NCBI GenBank assembly: GCA_015680685.1
Contig: MNCI01001939.1
Location: 119,941-183,940 of the forward strand
Direction: 5' to 3'
Origin: Gnetum montanum
Lineage: Eukaryota; Streptophyta; Gnetopsida; Gnetales; Gnetaceae
DNA: 64,000 bases
Below, one piece after another: positions 34,971-45,203 of this stretch. The position numbers and the translations under genes are program-made. The notes under the pieces were generated by a model. That model was not told the DNA's origin. It worked only from the letters and a program-made list of their open reading frames with translations, and searched no databases. How positions within the stretch are numbered: position 1 is the first letter of the stretch; every line of letters starts with the position of its first letter.

Positions 34971-37900
34971 TTAGCATAGGTGGCCATCTCCCCCATGACT
35001 GAGTTGTGAGGGAGAGATCCGAAGTAGTGAGCGCCTATTTGAATTTCTAAGCAGTGCCCAACTTCTCCCAATTGATGATCTTAAATTCAGGGTTGGAAGT
35101 TGGCGACGCTCACGTTCCAATGTGTCTATGCCACGGTTGTTGGCATGAGTTGCCTCAGTTCGTTCCATGCATATTTGTTTGCCCTTATGAGAAGCTGTCA
35201 ACCACGGGGTGTCTACTACTTCTTGTGTGGTTGCTACATACAGGCATCTTTGTTGCAGAGTTTCCTGGGCACACCTGTGACATGGAGACATTTCCTCCGT
35301 GTCATCACCCGATGAATCACTGTATGTGATGCATGGAACTATCCTCTTCTCGATCTTTCCACATATGTTTATCTTGGAGATTTCCAAGGAAAGATCACGG
35401 ATCCTAAGGCATGCATCTACTGTGCTTAGCCATGCCCTTCCCATTATAATTGGGAAGTCCCCTTCGTTGTTGTTAACATCGATCACTAGGAAGTCTGCTG
35501 GGTAGGACCAACCACACACAGTGGTGATAACGTCCTCCACCAAACCCAATGGGATGGCAATGGACTGGTCTGCCAGCTCCAGTTGAATGTTGCTCTTCTT
35601 AAGTTGGGGCAGGTTCCAGGCGTGATACATCTTTCGCGAAATTAAGTTGACTCCGGAACCTGAGTCAAGAAGAGCTCGATGTGGCGCATTCCCAGCGATC
35701 TGCAAATGAATAAAGGGACTCCCAGGGTCAGTTAGTTTCCTGGGAAGGTGGCCTACCTTGATCCAGTCAGTTACGGTATGTGTTAGCATAACCGTATGCG
35801 TTACATTCCCTTGGACTGAAGGGTGCTCCGAAGTGTTAGTAGTTAGAGGCCTATACATATACCCGTCCGCTTGTTGTTGCGAGAGCCTATCCGGGCTCCT
35901 AGTTCTGAAAAAGGGTCTCCTTTTTGTACAGTTATCGCCAGAACTAGTGTCCGGTTGGATATTTACACTCTGAATATTTACAGATCTCGCGGCGTGACGT
36001 TGCTGCGGTTGGGTAGGTAATTCCCCTTGCATTGTTGGAGCAGGAGGTGTTATGGGAACTACTTGAGGAAAAGGTGCGGGTGGAGTTAGAGGATGGACAG
36101 AATGTGGAATGTCTCCCGGAGGAGAAGGAGTCCTTCTGAAGTACTCCCGAGCGTAGTAGTGACGGCGTGGAGTGTGACTCATAGCGTCACCTGGAGAAAC
36201 TGGCTGCTGCACATAATAACCATAAGGATCAGGCTGCCGGTAAGGGTATCGATGTGTTGGCTGTGGCATCCCCCATGACTGTGGGTATTGCCACTGCTGA
36301 TGTTGCTCGATGGGCTGCGGAGGTGTTCCACTTGGATAATACGTCAAGGGTTGGTGGAACTGCCTCGGGTTACCTTGTGGATAAGGTAACCTTCTGGGTG
36401 TTTGCCGTTGATTAAGTCTTGGATTTAATGCATACACCCCAGACTCCTGCAGATGTGAGATGATTGGACAACATCCCTTAGGATGGTCATAATAGCAGAC
36501 CTCACATCCACCGTCATTGTCTGAATCAGAATTTTCAGCCTCATCGGAGTTAGAGATTTTTCCCTTACCCTTGTTATGTGCAGGGTTAAAGTTTCTCCGC
36601 ATGTTCTTGCTTTTATCACTACTTTGCTCATCCTTAGACTCTTCTACTATTTTCAGGACTGTTTCTATTCGTGAGTCTAAGGAATCCCACATTTGGTCTA
36701 CCTTAGCCGATACCTCCGTTGTTAACTTTTGGATCGGCACAGTTTTCCTGTTCACCAACTCTTCGAGTGGTGACTCATCCTCCTCATCACAGAATTTCAC
36801 TCCCTTCTTACGAAGGGAGGGATCACGGTTGTATTCCTCCGCACTTTCTCTTTTCCGTAGCTCACCCTCTTCTTGCGCTACTTGTTCCAACAATACTTCA
36901 ACTTCATGGGCTCTTAGTTGGGAGAGTCTCCCTTGGGCGTAAGTCCCAAGAGTTCTTCTCGTTTCATTTCGTAGCCCATCCACGAGGTGGCGAAGTTGAT
37001 CCCGCTTAGCGTACCCATGGCCCGGGCAACGATGTAGCAATGTGTAGTAACGGGCCATGGCAGCATCCAAGGATTCATGAGCTCCTTGTTTCCAGCCTTG
37101 GATCTGCTTACGCAAGTTAGACACTCTGGAGTACGTTTGATATTTGTTGTTGAACAATTCGAGCATCGTACTCCACCTCCTGATGGTTTCCGGTTCTAAG
37201 GACCGGTACCAGCTTTCTGCTTCTTTAGTGAGTGTCCTTGGGAACAACTTGAGTTTCTGCCACTCATTGTCTATGTTCTGCAAGGCACAGGCGTCGTGGA
37301 ATGCCTGTAAATGATGTTGAGGATCAGCGTTGTATCCCCCTTCAAAACGTGGGATATTATTTATATCCAAACGCTTGATCCTACTGTCTTTCAAATGCCT
37401 TGTGGGAATCCTAACTGCCTCTCTAATGTCAAGCATACTTCGGGTTGCGAATAGGGGTTCGTCATGATCATCTCTTTCATGACGTCTGTGATGTCTACGT
37501 TGTGGTTCCCTATTCTCCCTACGTCCTTGTCCTTGTCCTAACTCCTCTCGACCTTCTTGTCGAGGCATTTCATCTCTTCTACCTTTACTTTCCGCGTTAT
37601 GCTCATGGTGGCTGCGCCCAGATGTGGAAGGAGAGGGTGAATGATGTGATGAAGGGGAAGAAGAAGGAGATCCATCACCATGGTGATGTTTCTTGCCTTC
37701 TCTTCGGCTGCTTCGGTCCCGACCGTTGCGACGATCAACGAGTCCGTCATTAGTGCGAGTGATTGTTCCTGCCGTGAACAGCTGGTGCTCACGGGGATCA
37801 GAGCCTGGAATATGTATCGTTGATCTAAGGCCCTGATGCCTAACCTCTTCACCAGAGTGAGGAGGAGGAACATCATTTTCTAAGAAACCCGTTGTGAGGG

Positions 37901-38315
37901 GTTCCTCGTCTCCTATTTCACTAATGACGTGGGAAACCTTGCCCTTCAGAAGTGAATGTTGGCTCTCCTGCCTTGCATCCCGAATACGTTGGGCTTTTGT
38001 GGGTTGATAATCCCTCAGAGTGTAATCATCCGCAACGTATTCAGTAATCAGCTCTTGCATGCCATACCGTACCAAGGCACGGAAAAGCATGTTGGAAGCA
38101 GAGCGATCTGGGGGTAACACGATGTTACCTTGCATGTCTCTCCACCGCAGTTGCTCATCTTGATGGAAAACAAAGGTAAAATCCGGCACATACTCATCGG
38201 GATGAGTATATGTGACCTTAGATTGTTGAGGACATGGTTGATCTCGGTTATGCGTATGATGCTGACTTTCTCCTGTATTGTCCTTAGGTGAGTTGATTTC
38301 GTGAGAAGAAGCCAT
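34971..38315 (-). CDS. Gag-protease polyprotein of the Athila-like element, intact
   Basis: Open for 1,114 codons, the only long intact ORF in the window. ATG 38315 lies 128 nt inside the primer site. The N-terminal region is novel to me but conserved in element C. A charged Ser/His/Arg/Glu-rich linker spans about residues 190-300. The gag core spans about 318-480 ('IPRFEGGYNADPQHHLQAF', 'ESWYRSLEPETIRRWSTM'). A basic region and an atypical zinc-knuckle-like CEVCYYDHPKGCC lie near residue 605. A Pro/Gln/Tyr-rich stretch runs 640-800. The aspartic protease has 'ALLDSGSGVNLIS' near 880, an Athila-type 'ELADQSIAIPLGLVEDVI' box, and 'IIMGRAWLSTVDA' near 950. The last ~35 residues ('SLRQ'-less Arg/Ser/Leu-rich, ending 'SHGGDGHLC') match post-pol DNA of element C, implying pol was deleted. 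Gag would assemble particles; RT and integrase must come from elsewhere. Confidence 0.9.
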   Translation of the reverse strand: MASSHEINSPKDNTGESQHHTHNRDQPCPQQSKVTYTHPDEYVPDFTFVFHQDEQLRWRDMQGNIVLPPDRSASNMLFRALVRYGMQELITEYVADDYTLRDYQPTKAQRIRDARQESQHSLLKGKVSHVISEIGDEEPLTTGFLENDVPPPHSGEEVRHQGLRSTIHIPGSDPREHQLFTAGTITRTNDGLVDRRNGRDRSSRREGKKHHHGDGSPSSSPSSHHSPSPSTSGRSHHEHNAESKGRRDEMPRQEGREELGQGQGRRENREPQRRHHRRHERDDHDEPLFATRSMLDIREAVRIPTRHLKDSRIKRLDINNIPRFEGGYNADPQHHLQAFHDACALQNIDNEWQKLKLFPRTLTKEAESWYRSLEPETIRRWSTMLELFNNKYQTYSRVSNLRKQIQGWKQGAHESLDAAMARYYTLLHRCPGHGYAKRDQLRHLVDGLRNETRRTLGTYAQGRLSQLRAHEVEVLLEQVAQEEGELRKRESAEEYNRDPSLRKKGVKFCDEEDESPLEELVNRKTVPIQKLTTEVSAKVDQMWDSLDSRIETVLKIVEESKDEQSSDKSKNMRRNFNPAHNKGKGKISNSDEAENSDSDNDGGCEVCYYDHPKGCCPIISHLQESGVYALNPRLNQRQTPRRLPYPQGNPRQFHQPLTYYPSGTPPQPIEQHQQWQYPQSWGMPQPTHRYPYRQPDPYGYYVQQPVSPGDAMSHTPRRHYYAREYFRRTPSPPGDIPHSVHPLTPPAPFPQVVPITPPAPTMQGELPTQPQQRHAARSVNIQSVNIQPDTSSGDNCTKRRPFFRTRSPDRLSQQQADGYMYRPLTTNTSEHPSVQGNVTHTVMLTHTVTDWIKVGHLPRKLTDPGSPFIHLQIAGNAPHRALLDSGSGVNLISRKMYHAWNLPQLKKSNIQLELADQSIAIPLGLVEDVITTVCGWSYPADFLVIDVNNNEGDFPIIMGRAWLSTVDACLRIRDLSLEISKINICGKIEKRIVPCITYSDSSGDDTEEMSPCHRCAQETLQQRCLYVATTQEVVDTPWLTASHKGKQICMERTEATHANNRGIDTLERERRQLPTLNLRSSIGRSWALLRNSNRRSLLRISPSQLSHGGDGHLC

Positions 38316-38442
38316 TTCTATTGGTGTGCTAATTTCACCGTTATTTATTGTTCTTGATTAACTGATTAACCCTAAGGTTCGTTTTAAGCTCACAACGATG
38401 TGAGTGATATCCCTTATGTTAAATTGGCGAAAAAACACTTAG

Positions 38443-38460
38443 TCCCCGGCAACGGCGCCA
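38443..38460 (-). other. tRNA-Asp-type primer binding site
   Basis: The + strand reads TCCCCGGCAACGGCGCCA, the 3' end of plant tRNA-Asp including CCA, so the minus strand is its perfect 18-nt complement. One nt separates it from the 5' LTR (38462). tRNA-Asp priming is typical of Athila elements. Confidence 0.92.
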
Positions 38461-39235
38461 ATGATGAGTGGCGAGGTACCCCTACACTCCACCATACGAA
38501 TACGAGCGTACACGCGCGATCCGGTCGAACTCCGCAGACTAAATGCCTTAACGCCACAAGAAACACTTGGGGTTAATCGTTCGTTGTCTTCCCAGGCTTG
38601 CTTGTATGTGTCACGGTGTATGGTTAAGCAAGTCTGAGGTATGTGATTTTTTTGGTATTTTCGGCTTATCTTCTATGCTACCAGGAGAAAGGGTTGAGAA
38701 AACTAAACTAACTCTAACTAAGATCTAAGTCTAAATTAACTAGCGTCAGCATCCGTTCCCACTTGCCGGACACACCCTGAACTATGCAACTGCAGCTTAC
38801 CAAACGCTAATCGTTACTGGGATCGCCACACGTAACGCAAGTGCTCGAAGTGGTCGTACTGAGGCACCTATTTAGCCTACGTGTGATAAGCAGCCGATTC
38901 CTTAGCCAGCCGTACACACCCGTGGGTGCTCGTAACTAAGTCGTACTTATCACACGATCTAGCCTAGCAATGAGCAGCCGATTCCTCAACTAGCCGTACA
39001 CATCAGACCCGGGAGTTACCAAGCGCAGAATCCTGGAATACGCTACTGGGTTACCAAGCATCCAATGCTCGTAATTGAGTCGTACTCATGCATTGCGTCA
39101 AGCAGCCGATTCCTTGACTAGCCGTACACGTCCGTAGACGCTCGTAATCAAGTCGTACTTGAACGCACTAGGAAAGTAGGAAATAAAGCAATAAATGAAA
39201 CCACGTGCTGCAAGGTTTATCCAAACAAGTTCGTC

Positions 39236-39241
39236 TTTATT
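39236..39241 (-). terminator. Polyadenylation signal in LTR
   Basis: AATAAA on the minus strand within GGCAATAAAGAC, conserved at 32677-32682 and, decayed context included, in element C near 14962. Confidence 0.55.
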
Positions 39242-39407
39242 GCCGTACACAACTTGGGTTCAGGTTACAAGCTGCTCGAATAAAGAGCCGTTCACTCTAG
39301 GACTCCTACTGCGGGCACATGGGGAAAAATTCTAACTCTGGAGTGATCAATCTGCCAGAGCTTCGCTACACTAGCCAGGATTGGGAAATGAAGGGAGTGC
39401 CGCCTCT

Positions 39408-39415
39408 TATTTATA
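39408..39415 (-). promoter_or_regulatory. TATA box of Athila-like LTR
   Basis: TATAAATA on the minus strand, followed by AGAGGCGGC. Identical in both LTRs. It lies just downstream of the palindrome array. Confidence 0.7.
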
Positions 39416-39433
39416 GATATGGCGACGGGATGC

Positions 39434-39535
39434 GATATCGCGTACGCGATATCACAGGAGAAGACGCGATATCGCGTATGCTATATCACATGGGATGCGA
39501 TATCGCAAAGGCCGCGATATCGCGTACGCGATATC
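39434..39535. repeat. GATATC palindrome array in U3
   Basis: Cores at 39434, 39448, 39468, 39482 (decayed to TATATC), 39499, 39516 and 39530, most within GCGATATCGC. The other LTR has three cores. Possible protein-binding enhancer repeats that lost or gained units after insertion. Confidence 0.75.
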
Positions 39536-39563
39536 GTGGCCTAGTGTAAGTCGCGTCTCATCA

Positions 39564-40207
39564 CCCACTTTCTAGCCATCTTTAAGGTTGCAGTGAATGA
39601 CTTCATCAAGTCTAAATTGTACTACCTTACTCCTCGCACTCTTAGCCAAGCCTTCACTCAAACTAAAAGCATACAAGACGCGGCTGAGGCAAGCAAAGTC
39701 CCGGCCAACATTGCCTACAAAAACAACTTTACAAAGAAGGAAAAGGGTAAGGCCTAAACAACCATAGTGGCCATTATGGCGATTGAGGCCAACCCTAAAC
39801 GTAGCAATAATGGTAGCAAGAATATTAAGAAATTGGTCGTATGCGCAACTAACCTCACACCCAAACAGGGCCATGTACCGCAACATGCTATACGTACACC
39901 TAAGACATCTGCACAACCCAAACCCAACTTTAAGTGCAAAGACCGCTCAAAGTACACCTCATTGCCTCTAAATCCTTTGGAGCTTCTGAAGAAACTTTTG
40001 GCAGTGGGATATATCCAACACAAGCAGATGTCAGAAGAAGCAATCATGAGATACCAACGCTACTGCGAGCTCCTTAGGAACTCCTCTTTGGCCCTACCCA
40101 ATGAGCCCATAGTTTCTAAGGGTTTTAGGCTGGATAGGTTTTGTGACTACCACCAACAGTGTGGTCATAGCACGGATTATTGTCTAGCATTACACGATGA
40201 CATCTAG
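39564..40207 (+). pseudogene. Inner Tat gag, 3' part
   Basis: Continues gag after the nested element (first five bases are the CCCAC duplication). 'AVNDFIKSKLYYL' is followed by a basic linker, 'DRSKYTSLPLNPLELLKKLL' (39940), and a Tat-type terminal motif 'FCDYHQQCGHSTDYCLAL' (about 40137-40192), which corresponds to the C..H...GH.T..C box of Tat gag. Stops at 40207. A TAA near 39757 breaks the frame. The outer copy matches at 61203-61529. Confidence 0.8.
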
Positions 40208-41140
40208 AGACCCAAGGAAACTGGTGCTAGATGAAAGTAACCCAGTGTGCCTAGAAAACCAATCTATGTATGTCTACACAAATCCCCTTAATGCCAACAA
40301 TGCCAGTTATTTCATCAATTCCATTGGCACTGATAGTGATCCTAGGCCACCGCAATAGCCATTTGTGGTTCGTGTGCCTCAACGCAGTGCACCAGCACCA
40401 TGGGTAGATAATCAAAGCTCACAATAGCCATTCGTCTTGAGAGTCCCTCCACAGGCATCTACCGTTGGACCACCTATTGGCGAGGCCACATGATCTCACC
40501 TGTTAATACCTCTAGCTCCATTTTTCATCTGGGGGCCAATGCTTTTAATAGCCCCCATTCCATGCAAAATACCTGAATAGCCTTCTCATTTTAAAAGGCG
40601 AGAAGTTCACTTCACGAGTGAGATGTCAAAGGAAAGTACCATCCAAGGCACCCCCAAGCCTATGTCTTCACCCCCTACATCTGTACCTTCGTCACCAAAA
40701 ACAAACATTGACAAGACCACATGGTCCATGCCTCCCTGCCAAAAAGGGCTTGAACCTAGATCTGAAGTTGCCCCTCGGGAATTCATCTTCTGGGATGAAT
40801 AGAAGAGGAGGAAAGCGCCAAACAAGGGGATGGCCAAGACCTTTTGGACACCCTCACTCAGGTTAAACAAGCTCTAAAACAAAAAAATACTACATTGAGC
40901 TTGCACGAGCTAATCATGACATCTATCCCACACCGTGAGGCTCTAATCCACATGTTGATAATGACTCCGATCAATGAAGACATTCCAGCAGAAGAGGAAG
41001 CAATCTACTCAGTCCTGCTTTCCTCCACACTTGCAGAGCCAGAACATTCCCAATTGACTTTCCATAATGACGTCATTAGGGAAGATCTTGAAAGGGGTCA
41101 GGTGACTACAACCCCCCTTTTCATCATAATTCGGGTCAGC
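40208..41140 (+). pseudogene. Inner Tat gag-protease linker
   Basis: Low-conservation Pro/Ser-rich linker with broken frames, leading into the protease. 'LTQVKQALKQKNTTLSLHEL' (40850-40915) is the clearest block. Confidence 0.5.
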
Positions 41141-41755
41141 TAACACTGGATCTGAAGGGTACACATTGATGATGGGGCTGCCACGAGCATCATCCCCTTC
41201 TCTATTGTGGACAAGCTGGGCTTGGTTAACTAGATCAAATGCACAACCACGTCATGCCTGAGGTTGTTCAATGGGGCACGGGTTATGGTGAAGGGCACAG
41301 TTCACATAAAATTCATAGTAGGGGACCAATTCCCTAGAAGTGCAACATTCATCGTGGTCAAAGAAATGCCTAGGTTTAACTTGATCTTGGGGAGATCATG
41401 GTTAGCACAACTTAGGGCTATCTCCTCACCCATACACTAGGAGATCCACCTGCCTTACGTAGGTAGAGAAGTGATGATCCATGGTGACAAAGTAGCAATA
41501 GAAGCAATCCACAACGTAGGCGTGGAACAAGGCTCTGAAGTCATAACTTTTGAGAATGAAGCGCCTGTTGCAGCTTACAATGACTACTTGGTAGAGGGGT
41601 TGACTCAGCAAGCTGATCCCCAAAACAAAAACACATGGGCTGATTTGCCCTTCCAAGTAGGGGGCAATGATGCAGATGAAGGCCCTGGCGAAGCACCTCA
41701 GCCTTATGTCTCACTCAACTTGCATTGGGTTAAGAAGCATCTATGCCTAGCATAG
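41141..41755 (+). pseudogene. Inner Tat aspartic protease
   Basis: Active-site loop 'VHIDDGAATSIIPFSIVDKL' (about 41160), with DDG instead of D(S/T)G as in many Tat elements. Then 'VKGTVHIKFIVGDQF', 'FNLILGRSWLAQLRAISS' (about 41375-41430) and an acidic tail to 41755. TAG stops near 41230 and 41440. The outer copy ('FNLILGGPWLVQLQAISS', 59885-59940 minus) aligns closely, including the downstream 'VIIHGENV' / 'VMIHGDKV' box. Confidence 0.8.
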
Positions 41756-41764
41756 CAACCCCAT

Positions 41765-41935
41765 TGCTTCTTGCCAATGCACCACTCGTATGCTTCTATG
41801 CAATGGCCCAAAATGGCCTAAAACTAGCATAAGTTACCAAATTAGCTATTGCTCAAGTTGTTAACGTATCATCGCTTTGGCATATTACACAATGGCTCGA
41901 AATGACCTAAAACTAGCACATGAAAGCATGAACAT
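41765..41935. repeat. Boundary repeats, left of antisense gene (inner Tat)
   Basis: Two clear units of ATGGCCCAAAATGGCCTAAAACTAGCA / ATGGCTCGAAATGACCTAAAACTAGCA immediately after the protease. Same motif as at 49540-50060, 53690-53962 and 58850-59285. Confidence 0.75.
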
Positions 41936-43559
41936 TTTATACAAAATGCAACATGTATGTAAAGCGCAAGTTAGTGCAAAATCAATTTCTGTATCACAAA
42001 ATCCTCTTTGCTTTATTCAAAATTGTTGTCTTTTAAACAGTTTTTGTCAAATTTGTTACACAAAAATCCAAAATTCCAAAGAAAAATCCCATGCTATCAT
42101 GGGTCTTTTTTGTTTGCATTATCTTCACCTTTCGTTCCTGCATCATTTCCTTGTGCATCGCCTTCCCTTGCATTGTCCTCTATAGGTTCTTCATTCCCTC
42201 CTCCTATGGGCCTTGCACCCTTGCCTAAGGCTTGCATTGTGGGAGCGAAGCGGTCAGCTAGGACAACAAACACAAACTACAATAAAGCATAAACATTAAC
42301 ACGGTAGAAAGTAACTAACCTAAGAAGGGCCTGCATCCATCTCGAAGGGTATCTGGTGTAAATCGAGCCCAAGGCAATGCTAGACCTCCTTTGCTGTGAT
42401 ATCTACCCAATGGATTTTGCTTGGTTCAATGTCTATTGCAGTAGCTCTCTCCCTTTTGATGGGTGTCCACCTTGGCGGCCTTAGAGAAAAGGAGACGGTC
42501 GTGGTCTCTCCTGTGGGAAGGTTCACTTTCCAGTCAAGATATTTCATGACCTTCACCTTCTCTTTGAACCTAGCATAAGCCTCAGAAGTGTCGATGGCAT
42601 TTATGAATGCTTCATACGTAAATGCCTCCACAATAGTGTCATTGTATAACTTACGATGGGCATCATTTTCCTATTTATACATATGTGTTGGCACATTTTA
42701 GCCATTTCATGGAACAGAGATATGAGATGATTGAAACCTTCAAAATATTTCAATAGAACTATTGAAATGGCAAGATAAAGGTATTGATCCCAGTCAATCG
42801 CTACAAAAGTTTGGCAGTAGGAGATGATAGAGGAGGAGCTTCATTTGAAAGACTTGTAGTATACAAGGCCTACTGGAATGTGCAGGGAGGTTGTTGGATC
42901 CCATCTCTATGGGTTCATTTCATGTTGTTAGACATGGGATTACGGTCATTTCTGCAGGCAGCAATGAAGGTTTCCACGACAGTGGATCTGTGACAAATAC
43001 TGCGGCTTGGATCATCACTGTTGCAGCCAGCTCCATAGACAGGGGTTTCAATAATAATCTTTAGTTTGTTAGAAATCAGACCCATATCTGGAGTCTAAGT
43101 CTGAGTATGGGTAAACTCAATCATTCAGCCGCGACAAAGAGATGGAACCGATCCACCGCTGCCACCTGCACTTCGGCCACTGCCACGGCTGCACATAACA
43201 TCGTTGCTGCCACGCCCTCTGTTCCAGAACTAACCAAAAAAAAATCCTTAAAACCCTTGCTGATGGGCACCAGCGCTGAGGATCATCCTTTGACCGCTAC
43301 TGCTACTGCCATGAGCGCCGCTGCTGCTGGAGTTGAGTTACCTTTTTCCGTCGTTGATGTTGGCTCGCGTGTTTGTCTGTGCGTCGTCACTGGCCATCGT
43401 GCGGGAGGCAGAAATAGAAGGGGAGAGCTGCGTGTCGGCGGAGGACAGATGGCGAGTGATGGGCGGATGAGACAGCGGCCGCGGCAGGTGGATGGACAGC
43501 ATCTGAAAATAGGGAGTGGCCTCTGTCGTGCGCGCGGCCATGGCTTCAGCCGTGGCTAG

Positions 43560-43800
43560 ATCTGGCCGTGGGTTGCGCAGATCGGGTAGATCTGGCTGAG
43601 GGCTGAACAGATCTGGCCGCGGGATGCATAGGTGGTGTGCGACTTGAGGGAGACAGAGAACAAGGAAGACAACAGCGGAGCATAAAACGATTTTCGGACG
43701 AAATGCGATTTACTGCAAAGACGGAAGATGAAAACGTTGTTGACAAAGTGCAGAGAAGATGAAGACGCTGTTGACAAAGTGCAGAGAAGATGAAGATGGA
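43560..43800. repeat. Two short tandem repeats in the LTR-like insertion
   Basis: AGATCTGGCCGTGGG-type units (about 30 bp, three copies, 43557-43630), then GTTGACAAAGTGCAGAGAAGATGAAGA units (about 33 bp, two copies plus a partial, 43725-43798). Confidence 0.65.
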
Positions 43801-44119
43801 ATTGGCCCTGATATAACTTCGGTTGTATACACATACATATATCAAATCTATGGTTACTATGTCTATCACTACAAGGAAAATTAAATATTTTTATGATTTA
43901 AAGAGGAAAGGACAATTATGGGATATTTGTGTAACATCCTATAAAAGGAGACATTTGGCTATTATCCCTTTTATTCCTATGGAAGTTGTAACTTCCCATG
44001 ATAGTTACAACTATAATACTTATAATTAATTTTAATTTGGATTATCATGAAGACACGTGTCAGATGCAGCATTTTTATCTCTTTTGTGGTTGAAACCACC
44101 CAAAATTGTTGTAACTTAC

Positions 44120-44190
44120 CTAATTTGTTGGGCAAGTAACCTCCTAACTTGTTGGGCAAGTAATCTCCTAATTGGTTGGCCAGGTTACTT
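44120..44190. repeat. 27-bp tandem repeat near promoter of the insertion
   Basis: Three copies of CCTAATTTGTTGGGCAAGTAA-type units, 60-130 bp upstream of the TATA box at 44251. Confidence 0.7.
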
Positions 44191-44706
44191 GGGAGAGAAG
44201 TTAGGTGAGATATTTTTGAATATGTAACTTCCCTACCTACCTTTGAACCCTATAAAAAGGCTTCAGGGGTAGAGAGGGAGAGATATCATCATCAACATTG
44301 GAATCTCATTTTTTACAAGGACTTTTGGAGGGAATAATTGGGGTTTCGTACATCACTTAGAAGACTTTTGGGAGGTCTCATACATCACACTTGGGCTCTC
44401 ACTCGGAGACATACTCGAGGTCTTGAGAAGAGCTTTGTAAAGAAATTGTGAACGATTGCTTGCAAGATGGCTTGCTAGAATAAAGATTTTAGCCTCTTTG
44501 TCATGGTCCTGTGAGTTATGCATTTCAGTTTTTGTTTTGTTTAAATTGTTTAGCTAGTGGTTTAGATAGTATCATCCTTGGCAAGTAATTTTGGGATTTT
44601 TAGATTGCTCTTATCATTCTTTTTGCCCGATAGGAAATTTCTATTAAAATTTTGCCATAGAAACACTTGTGTTTAAAAGCCTTAAGAGCATTTTAGTAGT
44701 AAATTT

Positions 44707-45203
44707 NNNNNNNNNNNNNNNNNNNNNNNNNNNNNNNNNNNNNNNNNNNNNNNNNNNNNNNNNNNNNNNNNNNNNNNNNNNNNNNNNNNNNNNNNNNNNN
44801 NNNNNNNNNNNNNNNNNNNNNNNNNNNNNNNNNNNNNNNNNNNNNNNNNNNNNNNNNNNNNNNNNNNNNNNNNNNNNNNNNNNNNNNNNNNNNNNNNNNN
44901 NNNNNNNNNNNNNNNNNNNNNNNNNNNNNNNNNNNNNNNNNNNNNNNNNNNNNNNNNNNNNNNNNNNNNNNNNNNNNNNNNNNNNNNNNNNNNNNNNNNN
45001 NNNNNNNNNNNNNNNNNNNNNNNNNNNNNNNNNNNNNNNNNNNNNNNNNNNNNNNNNNNNNNNNNNNNNNNNNNNNNNNNNNNNNNNNNNNNNNNNNNNN
45101 NNNNNNNNNNNNNNNNNNNNNNNNNNNNNNNNNNNNNNNNNNNNNNNNNNNNNNNNNNNNNNNNNNNNNNNNNNNNNNNNNNNNNNNNNNNNNNNNNNNN
45201 NNN
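44707..45203. other. Assembly gap
   Basis: 497 Ns inside the LTR-like insertion. Confidence 1.

Larger units (their letters stand above)
31508..39563 (-). mobile_element. Nested non-autonomous Athila-like element carrying only gag-protease (TR-GAG type)
   Basis: LTR ends TGATGAG...CTCATCA on both sides, 5-bp flanks CCCAC, a perfect tRNA-Asp-type primer site next to the right-hand LTR, and one large minus-strand gag-protease ORF. No RT, RNase H or integrase. It matches the class described as terminal-repeat retrotransposons with a GAG domain. The LTRs differ by about a dozen substitutions plus an array-length change, and the ORF is open, so it is the youngest insertion here. It lies in the inner Tat gag. 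The 8,056-bp span includes an assembly artefact in the left LTR. Confidence 0.9.
38462..39563 (-). repeat. Athila-like element 5' LTR
   Basis: 1,102 bp, ends TGATGAG/CTCATCA. On the minus strand, U3 carries an array of GCGATATCGC-type palindromes (39434-39535), then TATAAATA at 39408-39415, and AATAAA at 39236-39241 as a likely polyadenylation signal. A second copy is the disrupted LTR at 31508-32945. Confidence 0.92.

Noticed and set aside
34765-35071. Phe-rich minus-strand ORFs after gag-protease
   Set aside because: They derive from the GTAAAACAAAAA tandem repeat.
38443-38460. tRNA-Asp 3' end as part of a tRNA gene
   Set aside because: Only the terminal 18 nt including CCA are present, next to an LTR. 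It is a primer binding site; no cloverleaf precedes it.
39434-39535. Regular short repeats as a CRISPR array
   Set aside because: Plant nuclear context, palindromic 10-bp units with irregular spacing, located in an LTR U3 region.
43107-43559. 150-codon Ala/Thr/Arg-rich ORF
   Set aside because: Low-complexity GC-rich DNA inside an LTR-like insertion with overlapping frames on both strands; no recognisable domain.
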